Shown here: in pieces, positions 10,194-20,166 of the stretch
Layout of the letters: each line of letters starts with the position of its first letter
Position numbering within the stretch: position 1 is the first letter of the stretch
Assembly: GCA_029948255.1 (NCBI GenBank)
Contig: JALIZF010001912.1
Coordinates: forward strand, 124,001 to 188,000
Direction of reading: 5' to 3'
DNA length: 64,000 nucleotides
Origin: Telmatactis stephensoni
Lineage: Eukaryota; Cnidaria; Anthozoa; Actiniaria; Isophelliidae
Notes under the pieces: model-generated
Seen by the model: only the letters and a program-made list of their open reading frames with translations
Databases searched by the model: none
Told to the model about the DNA's origin: nothing
Position numbers and translations under genes: made by a program

Positions 10194-11309
10194 ATGGAGG
10201 GAACTCTCGAAAATTTATCGCTGCAAAGTGAAGGGTGTTCGCAGGCTTTCGAAATTGATGAAATGGCAGTGAAAGATTTGCATGACTTTTTCGTAACAGG
10301 ATCAGTGTTGGCATTTCTTATGATTCCACCAACTTTTTTACTAAACGTCTTAGTGCTGGTTGGTATATACAAGACTCCATCACTACATTGCCCGTCCAAT
10401 ATTCTTCTTTGTGGTTTGGCTCTCACTGATCTTGGAGTAGGCGCTTTGGCATTGCCAGTTGTCATTCTTGTCTGTGTTGTCCAACTAGCAAATCTTCCTG
10501 GATTATGGTGTTCTGTGAAGTTGGCGATGCAAGTAACAGTTGGACCTTTTTCGGGCATTTCGCTTTTAACAATGACTTTGGTAAGCGTCGATAGAATGTT
10601 GTCCTTGCAATTCCACATGCGTTACTCGTCAATTGCAAGTAATGGTAGATATGTAACAGCTCTGGTTATCTTCTGGATTACTGGCTTTACCATATGTCCA
10701 ACCTATTTCTGGTATCCTAACTTGATAGTTTGGTTGATAGCATTTATAACTACATTTTGCTTGGCAATATGTTCCATTAACAACGTTATTATTTTTCGAA
10801 TTCTGCGTCGTCATCGAGTGGACATTCAACGCCAACAGCAGCAGGTGCAGATAAACCAGAACACTGACAATGTCATGGTTCAAAGAAGAAAATCTTCCAG
10901 GACTATTCGGGATTCTTAATATTATTTGGCGTGAACACGAAAGCGAGGCTAAGCACGCACGCCACGCCAACGAGTAGGCCCGCCATCTTGGATTTTTGCG
11001 TCGCGTGCGTGCTTAGCCTCGCTTTCGTTTCGCGCCAAATAATATTAAGAATCCCGAATGCTTTGGGTGTACTTGTTGTTTCTGCTGTGCTATGGACCAC
11101 TTTTAGGAGCATTAATTCTTAATGACTTCAAAGGAAATGGAACGAAGACATTGTTTGTCTTCATTCTTGCTACCACTGAAATAACATTAATAAACTCCTT
11201 ATTGAACCCTATTCTTTATTGCGTCAAGATGCGTCCGATACGAAAAGCAATGTTCAGTATGATTCCTGAAAATGTACGTTCTCTTTTACGTTTAAGCATT
11301 CCTCAGTGA
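10194..11309 (+). pseudogene. Class A GPCR interrupted by a MITE just before TM6
   Basis: Codons 1-237 (10194-10904) are an intact receptor of the array family through TM5 and the Gln-rich inner loop. They include LALTD, LWCSVKL and DRM. A 151-bp palindromic element (10907-11057) plus a 2-bp duplication then enters the conserved Met codon that opens TM6. The element supplies an in-frame TAA at 10917-10919. The remaining TM6-TM7 and tail (11058-11309: CYGP, NPILY, ending LSIPQ) stay in the same frame, because the 153 extra bases are a multiple of three. The host sequence shows no other damage, so the insertion is recent. It encodes at best a five-helix truncated protein. I see no GT-AG pair that would splice the insert out. 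Confidence 0.92.
10907..11057. mobile_element. Near-perfect palindromic 151-bp MITE inside a GPCR
   Basis: The ends (TCGGGATTCTTAATATTATT and onward) are perfect reverse complements for 25 bp. A second inverted arm (GCGAGGCTAAGCACGCACGC and its complement) follows after a few unpaired bases. The unpaired centre is only about 30 bp. Comparison with sister genes (GACTATGCTTTGG) shows that AT was duplicated (10905-10906 and 11058-11059). There is no coding capacity. The superfamily is uncertain: a 2-bp AT duplication is unusual, since mariner elements give TA. Confidence 0.9.
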
Positions 11310-11720
11310 AGCCGACATTTCAATTATTTAGACCATTTAATTTTTTAAAGGTGAATAATGGATATAAGGATATCAATCACAACACAGCGTCAGAAAAAGT
11401 CATGACTGTATATTCCGTCGAAATTCGTTTTCACTATAGTCCTACTGGAGTAGGTGTCTTCACTTATCAGAAATTAATATATCTGTTTTGCTCTCAGTCA
11501 TTTCTAGGCTTATAAAGACACTCAATATCCATTCTAAGACTACTTTTGTTTGATTTTTTTTTGAATTCCTAAGGGGCAAGGCACTCGCTGCAACCGTAGA
11601 TTTATTGGAATGCAGCTACTACAGTCGGTTTTGGAATTGTCGATGAACCTTCCGGAGTCATGTTTTGTGTTGTCTAAGTCCAACATGATCAAACAAATCG
11701 TCGTGCTACAAGATGAAATG
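11310..11720. other. 3' flank of the interrupted GPCR
   Basis: AT-rich, with no supported gene. From about 11725 it passes into the duplicated flank block. Confidence 0.4.
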
Positions 11721-12307
11721 TTTGTATGCAAATTTTCAGAAAAAGAACTTGGTGTACATTACTACGAATTTAGACATGTTTTAATAAAAATAATTATGAC
11801 TTTAAGCGGACACAAGATCCCGAAAGTGTCCAGTAAATAGAGGTTCCACTGCGCTTTTTATCAAAATACGTTAATCTTATAATCCTGTTAAATATGCAAA
11901 ATAAGAAATAAAAATGTTCATTGTTCTAAACAACAACATTTCCTTCCTCAAATAGAAATGCATGCATGGTGCTATTGACTACTTTCATAATTCAGTTTTT
12001 TCAAGTAGAGGGAATGGGTGCTTCTTGCAAGAAACGATAAATGCTATACAAGAAAGTACATATCTATAGTATCTATCTCTATCTATCAATCCCACAGGCA
12101 GCCCAGGCTTCGCTCCTGTACACTATAGCTAATATGGCCGCTTTGCGATCGCGGCGGCTAGGGCTGCATGTAAAGAGAGTTAAAAGTTATCAATTTTTGG
12201 GGAATATAAAACAATTCAAGCTAGTAAGATAATATTTAACTAATTGATGCGAAAAAAGCGTTCTCCTAAACGCTTGGTCGATTTTGTCGTCTATCTTTCT
12301 ACACTCT

Positions 12308-12720
12308 GGGGGTGTTTACATGGCACTACAATCATCCTAGCAGGCAAACCAACTTTACATTTAGTTTTCATGACACTGAATTTTCCCGTCATCCGAAGCA
12401 ACCCGAAGCAGAGTTCAAAGAAATGAGTGGCTACTAAGTCTATTATAGCAAGCGCGAAATGCTTGATTGCTCGTCCTAGGTCATCCAAACTACCAACAGT
12501 AGCCCCAACATTAGCGTTTCCTAACCCTAGTTGGCGAAACGAACTCCTAGTACTAGGATCGATATTCCTACCGGCGAGACAGATGATCCTTGTAGTAGTA
12601 CCCAAAGTGAAGACAAATTTCCATGTAAACAGAATGCAGTAAATGTATAGCAGGTAGGATGATTCGCTCGCTAGGATGATCCTAGTGCTAAGATGATCCT
12701 AGTGCCATGTAAACACCCCC
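12308..12720. mobile_element. MITE with GGGGGTGTTTACATGGCACTA ends, copy 1
   Basis: The left end GGGGGTGTTTACATGGCACT pairs with the right end AGTGCCATGTAAACACCCCC. Repeated 'ctaggatgatcctag' palindromes lie inside each end. No coding capacity. Other copies are at 18765-19258, 57581-57784 and 63816 to about 63950. Confidence 0.8.
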
Positions 12721-12802
12721 TTTGACTTTGTGTGTTTTATACAAAACGACATTTAAACCAATTTGTTTTAAAATCACTCCCTATTTTAGTTTTGGCGATT
12801 CT

Positions 12803-13677
12803 AGGGCCAGTTCTGCATAGTCTAAAGTCGACCCCCGAGAATTCCATGGCCGGTTCGATCTGCATAGTCGGAGGAAAAATCATTTTTCGAAGGTGACATT
12901 ATGCAGTTGTTTTGATGCAGTTGAGCGAACCTTCAAGGATGAACTCCATTATGGGTGCTTATTTATATTGGTTGTTTTTTTAATCTTAATGCACTTGCAC
13001 AATCTATTTGATTTTCGCTACAAAAAGTTTAAGAAACAAAGGAACAGGGCTGGGTCTTAGCTTGAGGCTGCCAACTGCATCTGAAACAATGATACTGATA
13101 CGAATGTATGAAATCAATAGATTGTTACGTATTTTCTTTATTCGTGTCCAAGAAGGGTACAAAAAAATGTTCCTGTCAACAATCATAAAGCATGCAACCG
13201 TAAGAGTGCATTTTTAATGTTCAGATGAACAGGTTTATAATGCCGATCGAGGCCACTTTTGTATTTGTACTTTTTCGCACAGTCGCTGCATTGGAAGGTC
13301 AGTCCGTCTGCTTCACTGATACAAACGTTGTTCAGATCAATTGAGTGGTCATGTCTTCTAAACTTGATCCAATTTCTTTGCTTCTTAGTTGAGACTGAAA
13401 GTGAAGATTGGGCTCGAGGGGTGCGCTTTTATAGCCCCGGTGGTTCACTAGAAGGGCAGGTCATAGTTTAATATAGAAGTTATTGCTCAACACACAAAAT
13501 CGCTGAAATGAGTCAAAATCTGCGTCTAAAAATAATTCCTACCGGTCGTGTTGAAAGAAAATGCATGCTAGCGCTTTATTTCAGTCATGTGACTAAATGT
13601 GGTTGAGAAAGATAAGGTAGTCAAGAAGAATTTGACTATGCAGAGGGGGTCGACTTAAGACTATGCAGAACCGGTCT
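12803..13677. mobile_element. About 875-bp inverted-repeat element carrying a zinc-finger fragment
   Basis: The left end (GCCAGTTCTGCATAGTCTAA, then GTCGACCCCC) is the reverse complement of the right end at 13645-13676, with about 3 mismatches in 31. An extra inner copy of 'ttc..tctgcatagtcgga' lies at 12850. The interior contains the C2H2 fragment at 13222-13394. The duplicate block near 19.3-20.5 kb keeps the left part and the distal 'agacttaagactatatgcag' piece but lacks the zinc-finger part. It could be a non-autonomous DNA transposon that captured host sequence. Confidence 0.55.
13222..13394 (-). pseudogene. C2H2 zinc-finger coding fragment
   Basis: The reverse complement has an open frame with one complete C2H2 finger: FQCSDC, then KKYKYKSGL, then DRHYKPVH (Cys-X2-Cys and His-X4-His). 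It is preceded by a basic stretch (KFRRHDHS) and followed by LNIKNAL. Its upstream edge at 13394 follows 'cttcactttcag', a good splice-acceptor match, so this may be a former exon. There are no further fingers. It lies inside the inverted-repeat element and is probably a captured or stranded piece. DNA binding by such a finger is known for the family but is not implied for this scrap. Confidence 0.6.
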
Positions 13678-14599
13678 TTCCATAAACTATTTATTCTCAA
13701 AGTATATACATTTAAATTATACACTCATATATACATTTATCTTTATGAATGTGACATGAATTTATTTTCATTTCCTTAAAAATCATTTGAGTGGTAATAA
13801 TTGCATTCATGTTCTTACGATGTTGAATACTGTAGCTCTAAAAACACATAAAAAAGAGGCGCCTTTGAGATGAGCATTGAAACTAGTTTACACATAATTT
13901 TTCGTATATTTCTACTGATGATGAATTTTGCATTTTCAGTATTCGCCGAGTAAAGTTTGATTGTGTTTCACCATGCAAAAGTTCATTGTGAATATAAGAG
14001 AAAACACTGAGTGATCCAAACAAATGTTTATTTATTTATTTACAAAGCTTTCACCTAAATAATATCATAATTACACAATTGGATAAAAAGGAAGAAAGAT
14101 AAAAAATAAAACTAGGTACAATGGTGAGGGTCACATGCACTACAGAGCTAGGCTCCAATTGAAGTGAAAATAACTTATAAAATAATTAAAATGGAATTCA
14201 CAAACAAATTGAAAAGGAACTGAAGGGCTTGTGAAGGCCAATTTAAACAACACGCAACAATAACAACATCAAAATTCAATAAAATCCTTGTCATAAACTC
14301 ATTTGTAAAATCTGTTAAAGTAACAATATTCGGTGTCTTTTCCACTAATCAACAGGAAATGAAATTATATATAAATAAATATATATGGTCACATGCACTA
14401 CAGAGCTAGTAATAGCTCTGTAACTGATAAATATATATATATGTATATAAAGATTTGATATGATATATAACGTGTTTGCTAAAACATTTAATGAACGGTC
14501 TAAATCTACTCATTATTATGACAACAAGCATTAGTCGTTAAGATGTTACGACAAGAGCAGCACTTAAGACGCAGACAGATTTCCAAGTGTTAAGAGTGT

Positions 14600-15000
14600 T
14601 AATTTCAATGTATACATGACATTTGTTGAGCTAACAAGCAAAACGCATCAACTAATTATAATCTGGGTCCGCTATTAATTCCACTGTTTAAAGTTTGATT
14701 TCCCAGACAACATTATAATCAGTTTTTAAAACCTTTTTTGTTGATCTGTTAATTATTTGCCATCAATATTAAATCAGTAATGGATATCGTTGCCTAAAAA
14801 GTCAACTTCTAAATTAACACACGTACACACGCACTAGCAAGATCTTCATCAAGGTGCACTTTCACTTTCACTGTTTACAGTTTGGTTTCCAAGGCAACAT
14901 GACGTCATAGTATTCTATCAGTTTTTAAAAGCTTTTTTGTTGATCTACTACTTGACATAATATCAATATAATGGTGCATATCGTTATCTGAAAATTCAAC
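14600..15000. repeat. Two-copy direct repeat of about 200 bp downstream of a GPCR relic
   Basis: Two successive imperfect units share 'cactgtttaMagtttg.tttcc', 'aacat...tcagtttttaaaa', 'tttttgttgatct' and 'atatcgttgcc/atatcgttatctgaaa'. The same pair occurs at about 21570-21890 and at 30400-30830, next to the 3' end of the intact minus-strand GPCR. It is therefore the 3' flank of a minus-strand receptor unit. Confidence 0.6.
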
Positions 15001-15380
15001 TTTCACGCAGCAATTAAACCTCTTAGTAAGAGCTTAGACGCTATTTCACGAATTCGCTGTAGTTTTATACAATACAAAGTTGGATTCACAAAACGAATTA
15101 TTTAGGTATATATATTTTAGCACATGATAATTCTATCTATCTACCTACCTACCTACTTCCCTACCTACCTACCTACCTACCTACCTACCTACCTACCTAC
15201 CTACCTACCTACCTACCTACCTACCTACCTACCTACGAACGAAACATGTTGTTTGGGGTTTTTCTCTTTGTGCCCTATTGATATTGTTCGTGTTCTGGTT
15301 TATGTGCACCTGTTGGTGTTGTTGTTGAATGTCTACTTGATGACGACGCAAAATTTTGTTATTATTATCATCAAATTCTA
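14960..15380 (-). pseudogene. Minus-strand GPCR relic (TM7/tail plus inner loop 3)
   Basis: Bases 14985-15110 ('cacgcagcaattaaacctct' ... 'caatacaaagttggattca') match the 3' end of the intact minus-strand receptor at 30798-30940. After a (CTAC)n array, 15255-15345 ('tgatattgttcgtgttctgg' ... 'tgatgacgacgcaaaatt') matches its inner-loop-3 region at 31095-31180. Everything else of the gene is gone. The duplicate at 21.87-22.33 kb has the same structure, so the decay predates the segment duplication. Confidence 0.8.
15133..15235 (+). repeat. (CTAC)n microsatellite
   Basis: About 25 tetranucleotide units with a short CTAT start and one interruption ('ttcc'). It lies within the minus-strand GPCR relic, roughly where TM6 was. 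The duplicate locus at 22.03 kb has CTTT/CTGT units instead. Confidence 0.95.
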
Positions 15381-15436
15381 AACCCAATATCTGAGATTAT
15401 GATCAATGAAGATGGTGTAATCAGGCATGATAAATT

Positions 15437-15593
15437 ACTTATGTTGAGTTTGGTTGTCTCTGATTGAAAGTTTAAACTCTGCATAGCCACTACATGCACA
15501 CGAGCTGAAGAAGGCCACAGCTTTGACGACCGAAATGTTCTATAGGTATAAGTTTATACTTTCAATTAGAGACAGCCAAACTCAACATAAGTA
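15437..15593. mobile_element. Palindromic MITE
   Basis: The ends CTTATGTTGAGTTTGGTTGT and ACAGCCAAACTCAACATAAG are inverted copies; the arms extend about 40 bp. It is absent from the duplicate locus near 22.35 kb, so it entered copy A after the duplication. Confidence 0.75.
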
Positions 15594-15898
15594 GATTATG
15601 ATCAGTTACCGTTATTATGAACATGTCATGATCAGTTAATATATTGCTTCATTTTTACGACTGCTGTTGTGATTGAACGGAAGTTTCTTATTTCAGGTGT
15701 TCAAAGCCAACGGCGGATCCGACAAAAATATGGATCAATTCCATCTCTCGAACCACCGTCAACGTCTACGTTTGTGCTTCATGCATGGTTCTCGCTGTAG
15801 TCGATATTGAAACAAGCCACTAAAAAGACACAGGACGATTTACGACGAATCCAATCCGAATACCATACCTCCGTATTTTTTATCCAATTGTATAAAAT

Positions 15899-16852
15899 AT
15901 GGAAACAGCACTTCAAAACTCCTCATCGACAAAAAATGGATGTTCCTTCGGTGTAGATGAAGTTATTATTGAGGATTTACAGGGGTTATACGTGACAGAA
16001 TTAGTGTTGCTTTCACTTGCAATTCCACCAACTGTCCTACTAAACGCTCTGGTTCTGGTTGGTATATACAAGACTCCATCACTGCACTGCCCGTCGAATA
16101 TTCTTCTTTGTGGTTTGGCTCTCACTGATCTTGGAGTAGGCGCTGTGACAATGCCAGTAGTCATTCTTGCTTGTGTTGTCCACCTAGCAAGTCTTCCTGG
16201 ATTATGGTGTTCTGTGAAGTTGGCGGTGCAAATAACAGTTGGACCTTTTTCGGGCATCTCACTTTTAACAATGACTTTGGTAAGCATCGACAGATTGTTG
16301 GCCTTGCAATTCCACATGCACTATTCTTCAATTGCAAGCAATTGCAGATATGTAACAGCTCTGACTATCATGTGGATTACAGGCTCTACCATATCTATAG
16401 CCTTTTTCTGGTATCCTAACTTTATAGTTTGGTTGGTAGCATCTGTAATTATATTGTGTTTGACAATATGTTCCATTAACAACGCTATTATTTTCCGAAT
16501 TCTGCATCGTCACCGACTGGACATTCAGCGCCAACAGCAGCAGGTGCAGATAAACCAGAACATTGATAATGTCACGGCTGAGAGAAGAAAAACCAGGACT
16601 ATGCTTTGGGTATATTTTTTGTTTGTTCTTTGCTATGCACCATTTGTGGGAACACTAATCCTTCGATTCATCTTGCGAAATATCACCAAGACATTCTTTG
16701 TGATAAATGAAGTTTCCTTTCAAATGATGTACCTCAATTCATTACTGAACCCAATTTTTTATTCCGTAAAGATGCGTTCCATAAGAAGAGCAATGATCAG
16801 CCTGATTCCTACAAATATTCGTTCTCTTTTGCACTTGACTATTCCCCAATAA
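15899..16852 (+). CDS. Class A GPCR, intronless, array member 4
   Basis: An intact 317-residue receptor. Hallmarks are LALTD in TM2, LWCSVKL opening TM3, the variant triplet DRL at the end of TM3, CYAP in TM6 and NPIFY in TM7, with a short tail ending LTIPQ. The TM4-TM5 loop is short and cysteine-free. Its N-terminus contains NSSSTKNGC, shared with the 22637 gene (NSSSTKNGY), and both lie in the duplicated segment, so they are sister copies. The start ATG directly follows 'ttgtataaaat' and aligns with the sisters. One residue was lost in inner loop 3 relative to paralogues (KTRTM against KTSRTM). Predicted plasma-membrane receptor, ligand unknown. Confidence 0.95.
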   Translation: METALQNSSSTKNGCSFGVDEVIIEDLQGLYVTELVLLSLAIPPTVLLNALVLVGIYKTPSLHCPSNILLCGLALTDLGVGAVTMPVVILACVVHLASLPGLWCSVKLAVQITVGPFSGISLLTMTLVSIDRLLALQFHMHYSSIASNCRYVTALTIMWITGSTISIAFFWYPNFIVWLVASVIILCLTICSINNAIIFRILHRHRLDIQRQQQQVQINQNIDNVTAERRKTRTMLWVYFLFVLCYAPFVGTLILRFILRNITKTFFVINEVSFQMMYLNSLLNPIFYSVKMRSIRRAMISLIPTNIRSLLHLTIPQ

Positions 16853-16894
16853 TGATATTAGTATTAAGTCGTCTTCATTGGTCACTACTTGTAG

Positions 16895-17090
16895 AGGGAG
16901 GCGTAGTGACTGTTCAAACGAGGAAAAACTTGCATCAGCTTGCGATCAAATTTGAGCATGTTCAAAGTGCTCGCAAGTAGATGCAAGTAAGCGCAAGTCA
17001 ATGCAAGTTGGTGTTAAAACGAAGACGCAACTGAAGCTCCTGCAAGTCAAAACTTGCATTGACTTGTGTTCTCGTTTGAACAGGGCCTAA
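16895..17090. mobile_element. MITE with GTTCAAACGAG ends
   Basis: 'gactgttcaaacgag' at the left and 'ctcgtttgaacagggcc' at the right are inverted. 'aacttgcatnnacttg' motifs recur internally in both orientations. No coding capacity. Confidence 0.65.
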
Positions 17091-17885
17091 GATTAAATAA
17101 GTTACCCTGGAGTAAATTGGGCCATATGATGCACGTAGGAATATTATTAGGTTTATTGTGAGATGGTAAAGTATTAGATAGTGCGGTGTATTATTTTATG
17201 AGATTCTGTAGGAAAACTGTGCCACAATACATGATCACTTGTTTAGCTTGGTTTACTCTAGCACAAGAATGGTGTACTATACCAGTACATGCAAATGTTC
17301 AGAAAAAGAACTTGGTGTACATTGCAACGAATTTAGTTCTATTTTCCCCGAATCAATAAGAGAAAAACTCAATCGACGTGTTTTTATAAAAATAATTATG
17401 ACTAAGTACAGTAGTACCTAAGGTATCGGCGAAGAGCTCTTCACATTTTTACTGTAAATTGAACCTCTATACTTAGCGGACATCTCTATAAAGCGGACAC
17501 AAGACAAGGTACCGAACGTGTCCACTAAATAGAGGTTCCACTGCGCTTTTTATCGAAATATTTCAATCTTATAATCTTGTAAAATATGCAAAATAAGAAA
17601 TGAAAATGTTCATTGTTCTAAACAACAACATTTTCCTTCCTCAAATAGAGATGCATGCATGTGCTATTGACTACTTTCATAATTCAGTTTTTTCAAGTAG
17701 AGGGAATGGGTACTTCTTGCAAGAAACGATGAATGCTATACAAGAAAGTACTCAACGAAAAATATTTCTAGGCAGTTTCATTTTTTTTGGTTAAAATACC
17801 AAGGAAGTCAAGTGCAGTCACAATTATTCTTGATTTGAAACCACATTCTCAAGAGAGTGCACGTGAAGTGAACAAAAGTCATGGC

Positions 17886-17948
17886 GGCCATGTTGGTGGT
17901 TTTTGTCTTGATTTTGTTTTATCAAGACCACCAACATGGTGACCATGT
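17886..17948. repeat. Short hairpin
   Basis: 'catggcggccatgttggtgg' and 'ccaccaacatggtgaccatg' form an inverted pair around an AT-rich loop. It is probably a MITE remnant. Confidence 0.5.
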
Positions 17949-18764
17949 ATTTTGTCTCTAAATTCTTCGGAGATTGCTTGCAAACCAAGAATTAGCGAGA
18001 TTTGTGTGCGCATTTTTGAGTGGATTCCTGGGTGGCCTCGTTTTGGTGCATTTTCAAAATTTTAAATCCTCATATCTTGTCAAGGATTTTTTTTTCTTTA
18101 GAAACTTGCTCACATTATCTTATCTAGCTGCAACTCCAAAAATATTAGTTTTTAAGCATTCTGATGCTAATACAGAATGATACGATACAGATTGTTCGTT
18201 CATTCGTTCGTTTCTTCGTTCGATTGGTTGGTTAGTTGGTTGGTTAGTTTGTTTATTTGTTTCAGCGCCTCGGCCATTGCAAATTTTAGGTCTCAGGCGC
18301 CTCTCTTGACTGATTTATAACGATCTTGCAAGTGCCTTTAATCAACAATTGATAACAAGAAAAATGTTTGCTGCAAAGACTTTTTATTCTAACAGTATAC
18401 AAGTACCGATCCTACGACAGGGGTTCCCGCGTGGCTTCGGGGCAAGCCCGGCACTCAGACCCACCCCTCCCCTCCCTGTTTAGTTCCCCCCCTCCCCCAC
18501 CCATGAGACTAGACTAGACCTATTTTAAGAACTGGGTTTGAAAACATGGTAAGATTTTAGCCAATTAAAGCGAAAAAAATGTGGAGGGGGAAAAGGAAAA
18601 GGGCTGGGGCTGCATGTAAAGAGAGTTAAAACTTATCAATTTTGGGGTAATATATATGTTTCGTTGAAAACAATTCAAGTAAGGTCATATTTAACTAATA
18701 AATGCGAAAGAAGCGTGCTCCTAAACGCTTGGTCGATTTTGTCGTCTCTATCTTCCTACAATCT

Positions 18765-19258
18765 GGGGGTGTTTACATAGCACTACGATCATCTTAGCAG
18801 GCGAACCAACTCTACGTTTAGTTTCCATGACAATTTCCCGTCATCCGAAGCAACCCGAAGCAGAGTTCAAAGAAATGAGTGGCTACTAAGTCTATCATAG
18901 CAATCGCGCAATGCTCGATTGGTCCGCGTCCTAGGTCACCCAAACTACCAAGGTAGCCCCAACATAAGCGTTTCCTAATCCTAGTTGACGAAACAAACTT
19001 CTAGTGCTAGGATATTCCTACCGGCGACACAGATAGTTCAGATGATCCTAGCTCTCGATGTGAAGACACAAACTTCCATGTAAACAGAATGCAGTAAATG
19101 TATAGCAGGTAGGATGATTCGCTTGCTAGGATGATCCTAGTGCTAAGATGATCCTAGTGCCATGTAAACACCCCCTAAATGTATAGCAGGTAGGATGATT
19201 CGCCTGCTAGGATGATCCTAGTGCTAAGATGATCCTATAGTGCCATGTAAACACCCCC
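18765..19258. mobile_element. TGTTTACATGGCACTA-type MITE, copy 2, with duplicated 3' end
   Basis: Allelic position to the copy at 12308. The last 84 bp or so ('aaatgtatagcaggtaggat' to 'gtaaacacccccta/t') occur twice in tandem (about 19097-19176 and 19177-19258). This suggests slippage, or a partial second element inserted end to end. Confidence 0.75.
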
Positions 19259-19570
19259 TTTGACTTTGTGTGTTTTACAGAACGACATTGAAACCAATTC
19301 GTTTTAAAATCACTCCCTATTTTGGTTTGGCGATTCTAGGGCCGGTTCTGCACAGTCGGAGGAAAAATCGTTTTTCAAAGGTGACATCATGCAGTTGTTT
19401 TGATGCAGTTGAACGAACCCTCAAGGATGAACGCCATTATGCAGTGCTTATGTATATTGGTTGTTTTTTAATCTTAATGCACTTGCACAATCTATTTGAT
19501 TTTCTCTATAGCGAATAAATGGTTAAGAAATAAAGGAACAGGGCTGGGTCTTGAGGCTGCCAGCTGCATC

Positions 19571-19657
19571 TAAGGCCCTGTTCACACTACAGCACTAGAT
19601 CATCGCTTCAAGCTGGATCGAACTCAGATCGATCTAGAGCTGTGTGAACAGGGCCTA
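19571..19657. mobile_element. 87-bp MITE with TAAGGCCCTGTTCACAC ends
   Basis: The ends TAAGGCCCTGTTCACA and TGTGAACAGGGCCTAA are inverted, with an inner 'gatcgaactcagatcgatc' palindrome. It is absent from the duplicate at about 13085, where 'gcatctgaaacaatgatac' is continuous, so the insertion followed the duplication. Confidence 0.8.
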
Positions 19658-19944
19658 AAACAATGATACTGATACGAATGTATGAAATCAATAGATTGTC
19701 ACGTATTTTCTTTATTCGTGTCCAAGAAAGGTACAAAAAATACATGTTCCTTGCAGCATTTATACTGGTAAACATGCAACCGTATGCATGAGTTATAGAA
19801 TTCACTGACTTTACAGATTTTAATCGTAGTGCAATAATTGTTTAACTGTTAACTCTAACGTACCAGTTCTAGTAGACTACGGGGTTAAATGAAGACAGTC
19901 AATAAGACACCCATAGGAGTTAATGTTAATTTTTTTTTAAATAA

Positions 19945-20166
19945 TCCCTCCAGCCGGATTTGAACCGACGGCCCTAACCAGGAGCTACAGTCCCGCGCTC
20001 TAACCAACTGAGCTAGAGCGATAACACTAGAACCGTGAAATAACTTAGCAACAAAATAGAGACAAATAGTAGCAAAACCCTTTGTTTTCTATTGTTTCAT
20101 TAGTACTATTTGTACTTTTTAGTTAGTACTTGTTTCACGGTTTTAGTGTTATCGCTCTATGGAGGG
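19945..20166 (-). tRNA. tRNA-Tyr(GTA)-like gene split by a MITE
   Basis: On the minus strand the body runs from TAGCTCAGTTGGTTAGAGCG (A box, D arm) through the anticodon arm CGGGA-CTGTAGC-TCCTG (anticodon GTA) to GTCGG-TTCAAAT-CCGGC (T arm, B box). The 3' acceptor strand is TGGAGGG with discriminator A (19945-19952). Its partner CCCTCCA lies 142 bp away at 20160-20166, beyond a TA-flanked MITE inserted exactly between nucleotides 7 and 8-9. All stems pair, with one or two wobbles, once the insert is ignored. The variable region is about 9 nt, longer than usual for tRNA-Tyr, and no intron is visible after the anticodon. It is therefore a recently broken gene or a tRNA-derived pseudogene. In its present form a normal acceptor stem cannot be processed. 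Confidence 0.75.
20014..20159. mobile_element. 142-bp TA-flanked MITE inside the tRNA
   Basis: The element is 20016-20157, with TA at 20014-20015 and 20158-20159. The left end GAGCGATAACACTAGAACCG and its right-end complement match at 24 of 25 positions. It is the same family as 663-803, sharing CCGTGAAATA after the variable first 15 bp, and a GAAAACAAAGG core. Confidence 0.85.

Larger units (their letters stand above)
11725..17235 (+). repeat. Segmental duplication, copy A
   Basis: Ordered similarity to 17250-24010 covers the 'cagaaaaagaacttggtgtaca' flank (11740), the 'tgcaaaataagaaat.aaaatgttcattgttctaaac' block (11895), 'gggctgcatgtaaagagagtt' (12162), the TGTTTACATGGCACTA MITE and the 'ctgatacgaatgtatgaaatcaatag' block (13090). 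It continues through the 'aaaacacataaaaaagaggcgcc' block (13840), the minus-strand GPCR relic with its microsatellite (about 15 kb) and the receptor gene (15899). The copies differ by local insertions, mostly MITEs. Confidence 0.8.

Noticed and set aside
15880..15898. TATAAAA next to the receptor ATG as a core promoter
   Set aside because: It lies only a few bases before the start codon, which leaves no room for a transcription start and 5' UTR.
15913..16317. Long frames antisense to every receptor gene
   Set aside because: They recur antisense to each paralogue because the receptor DNA is conserved. They have no independent start context or domain.
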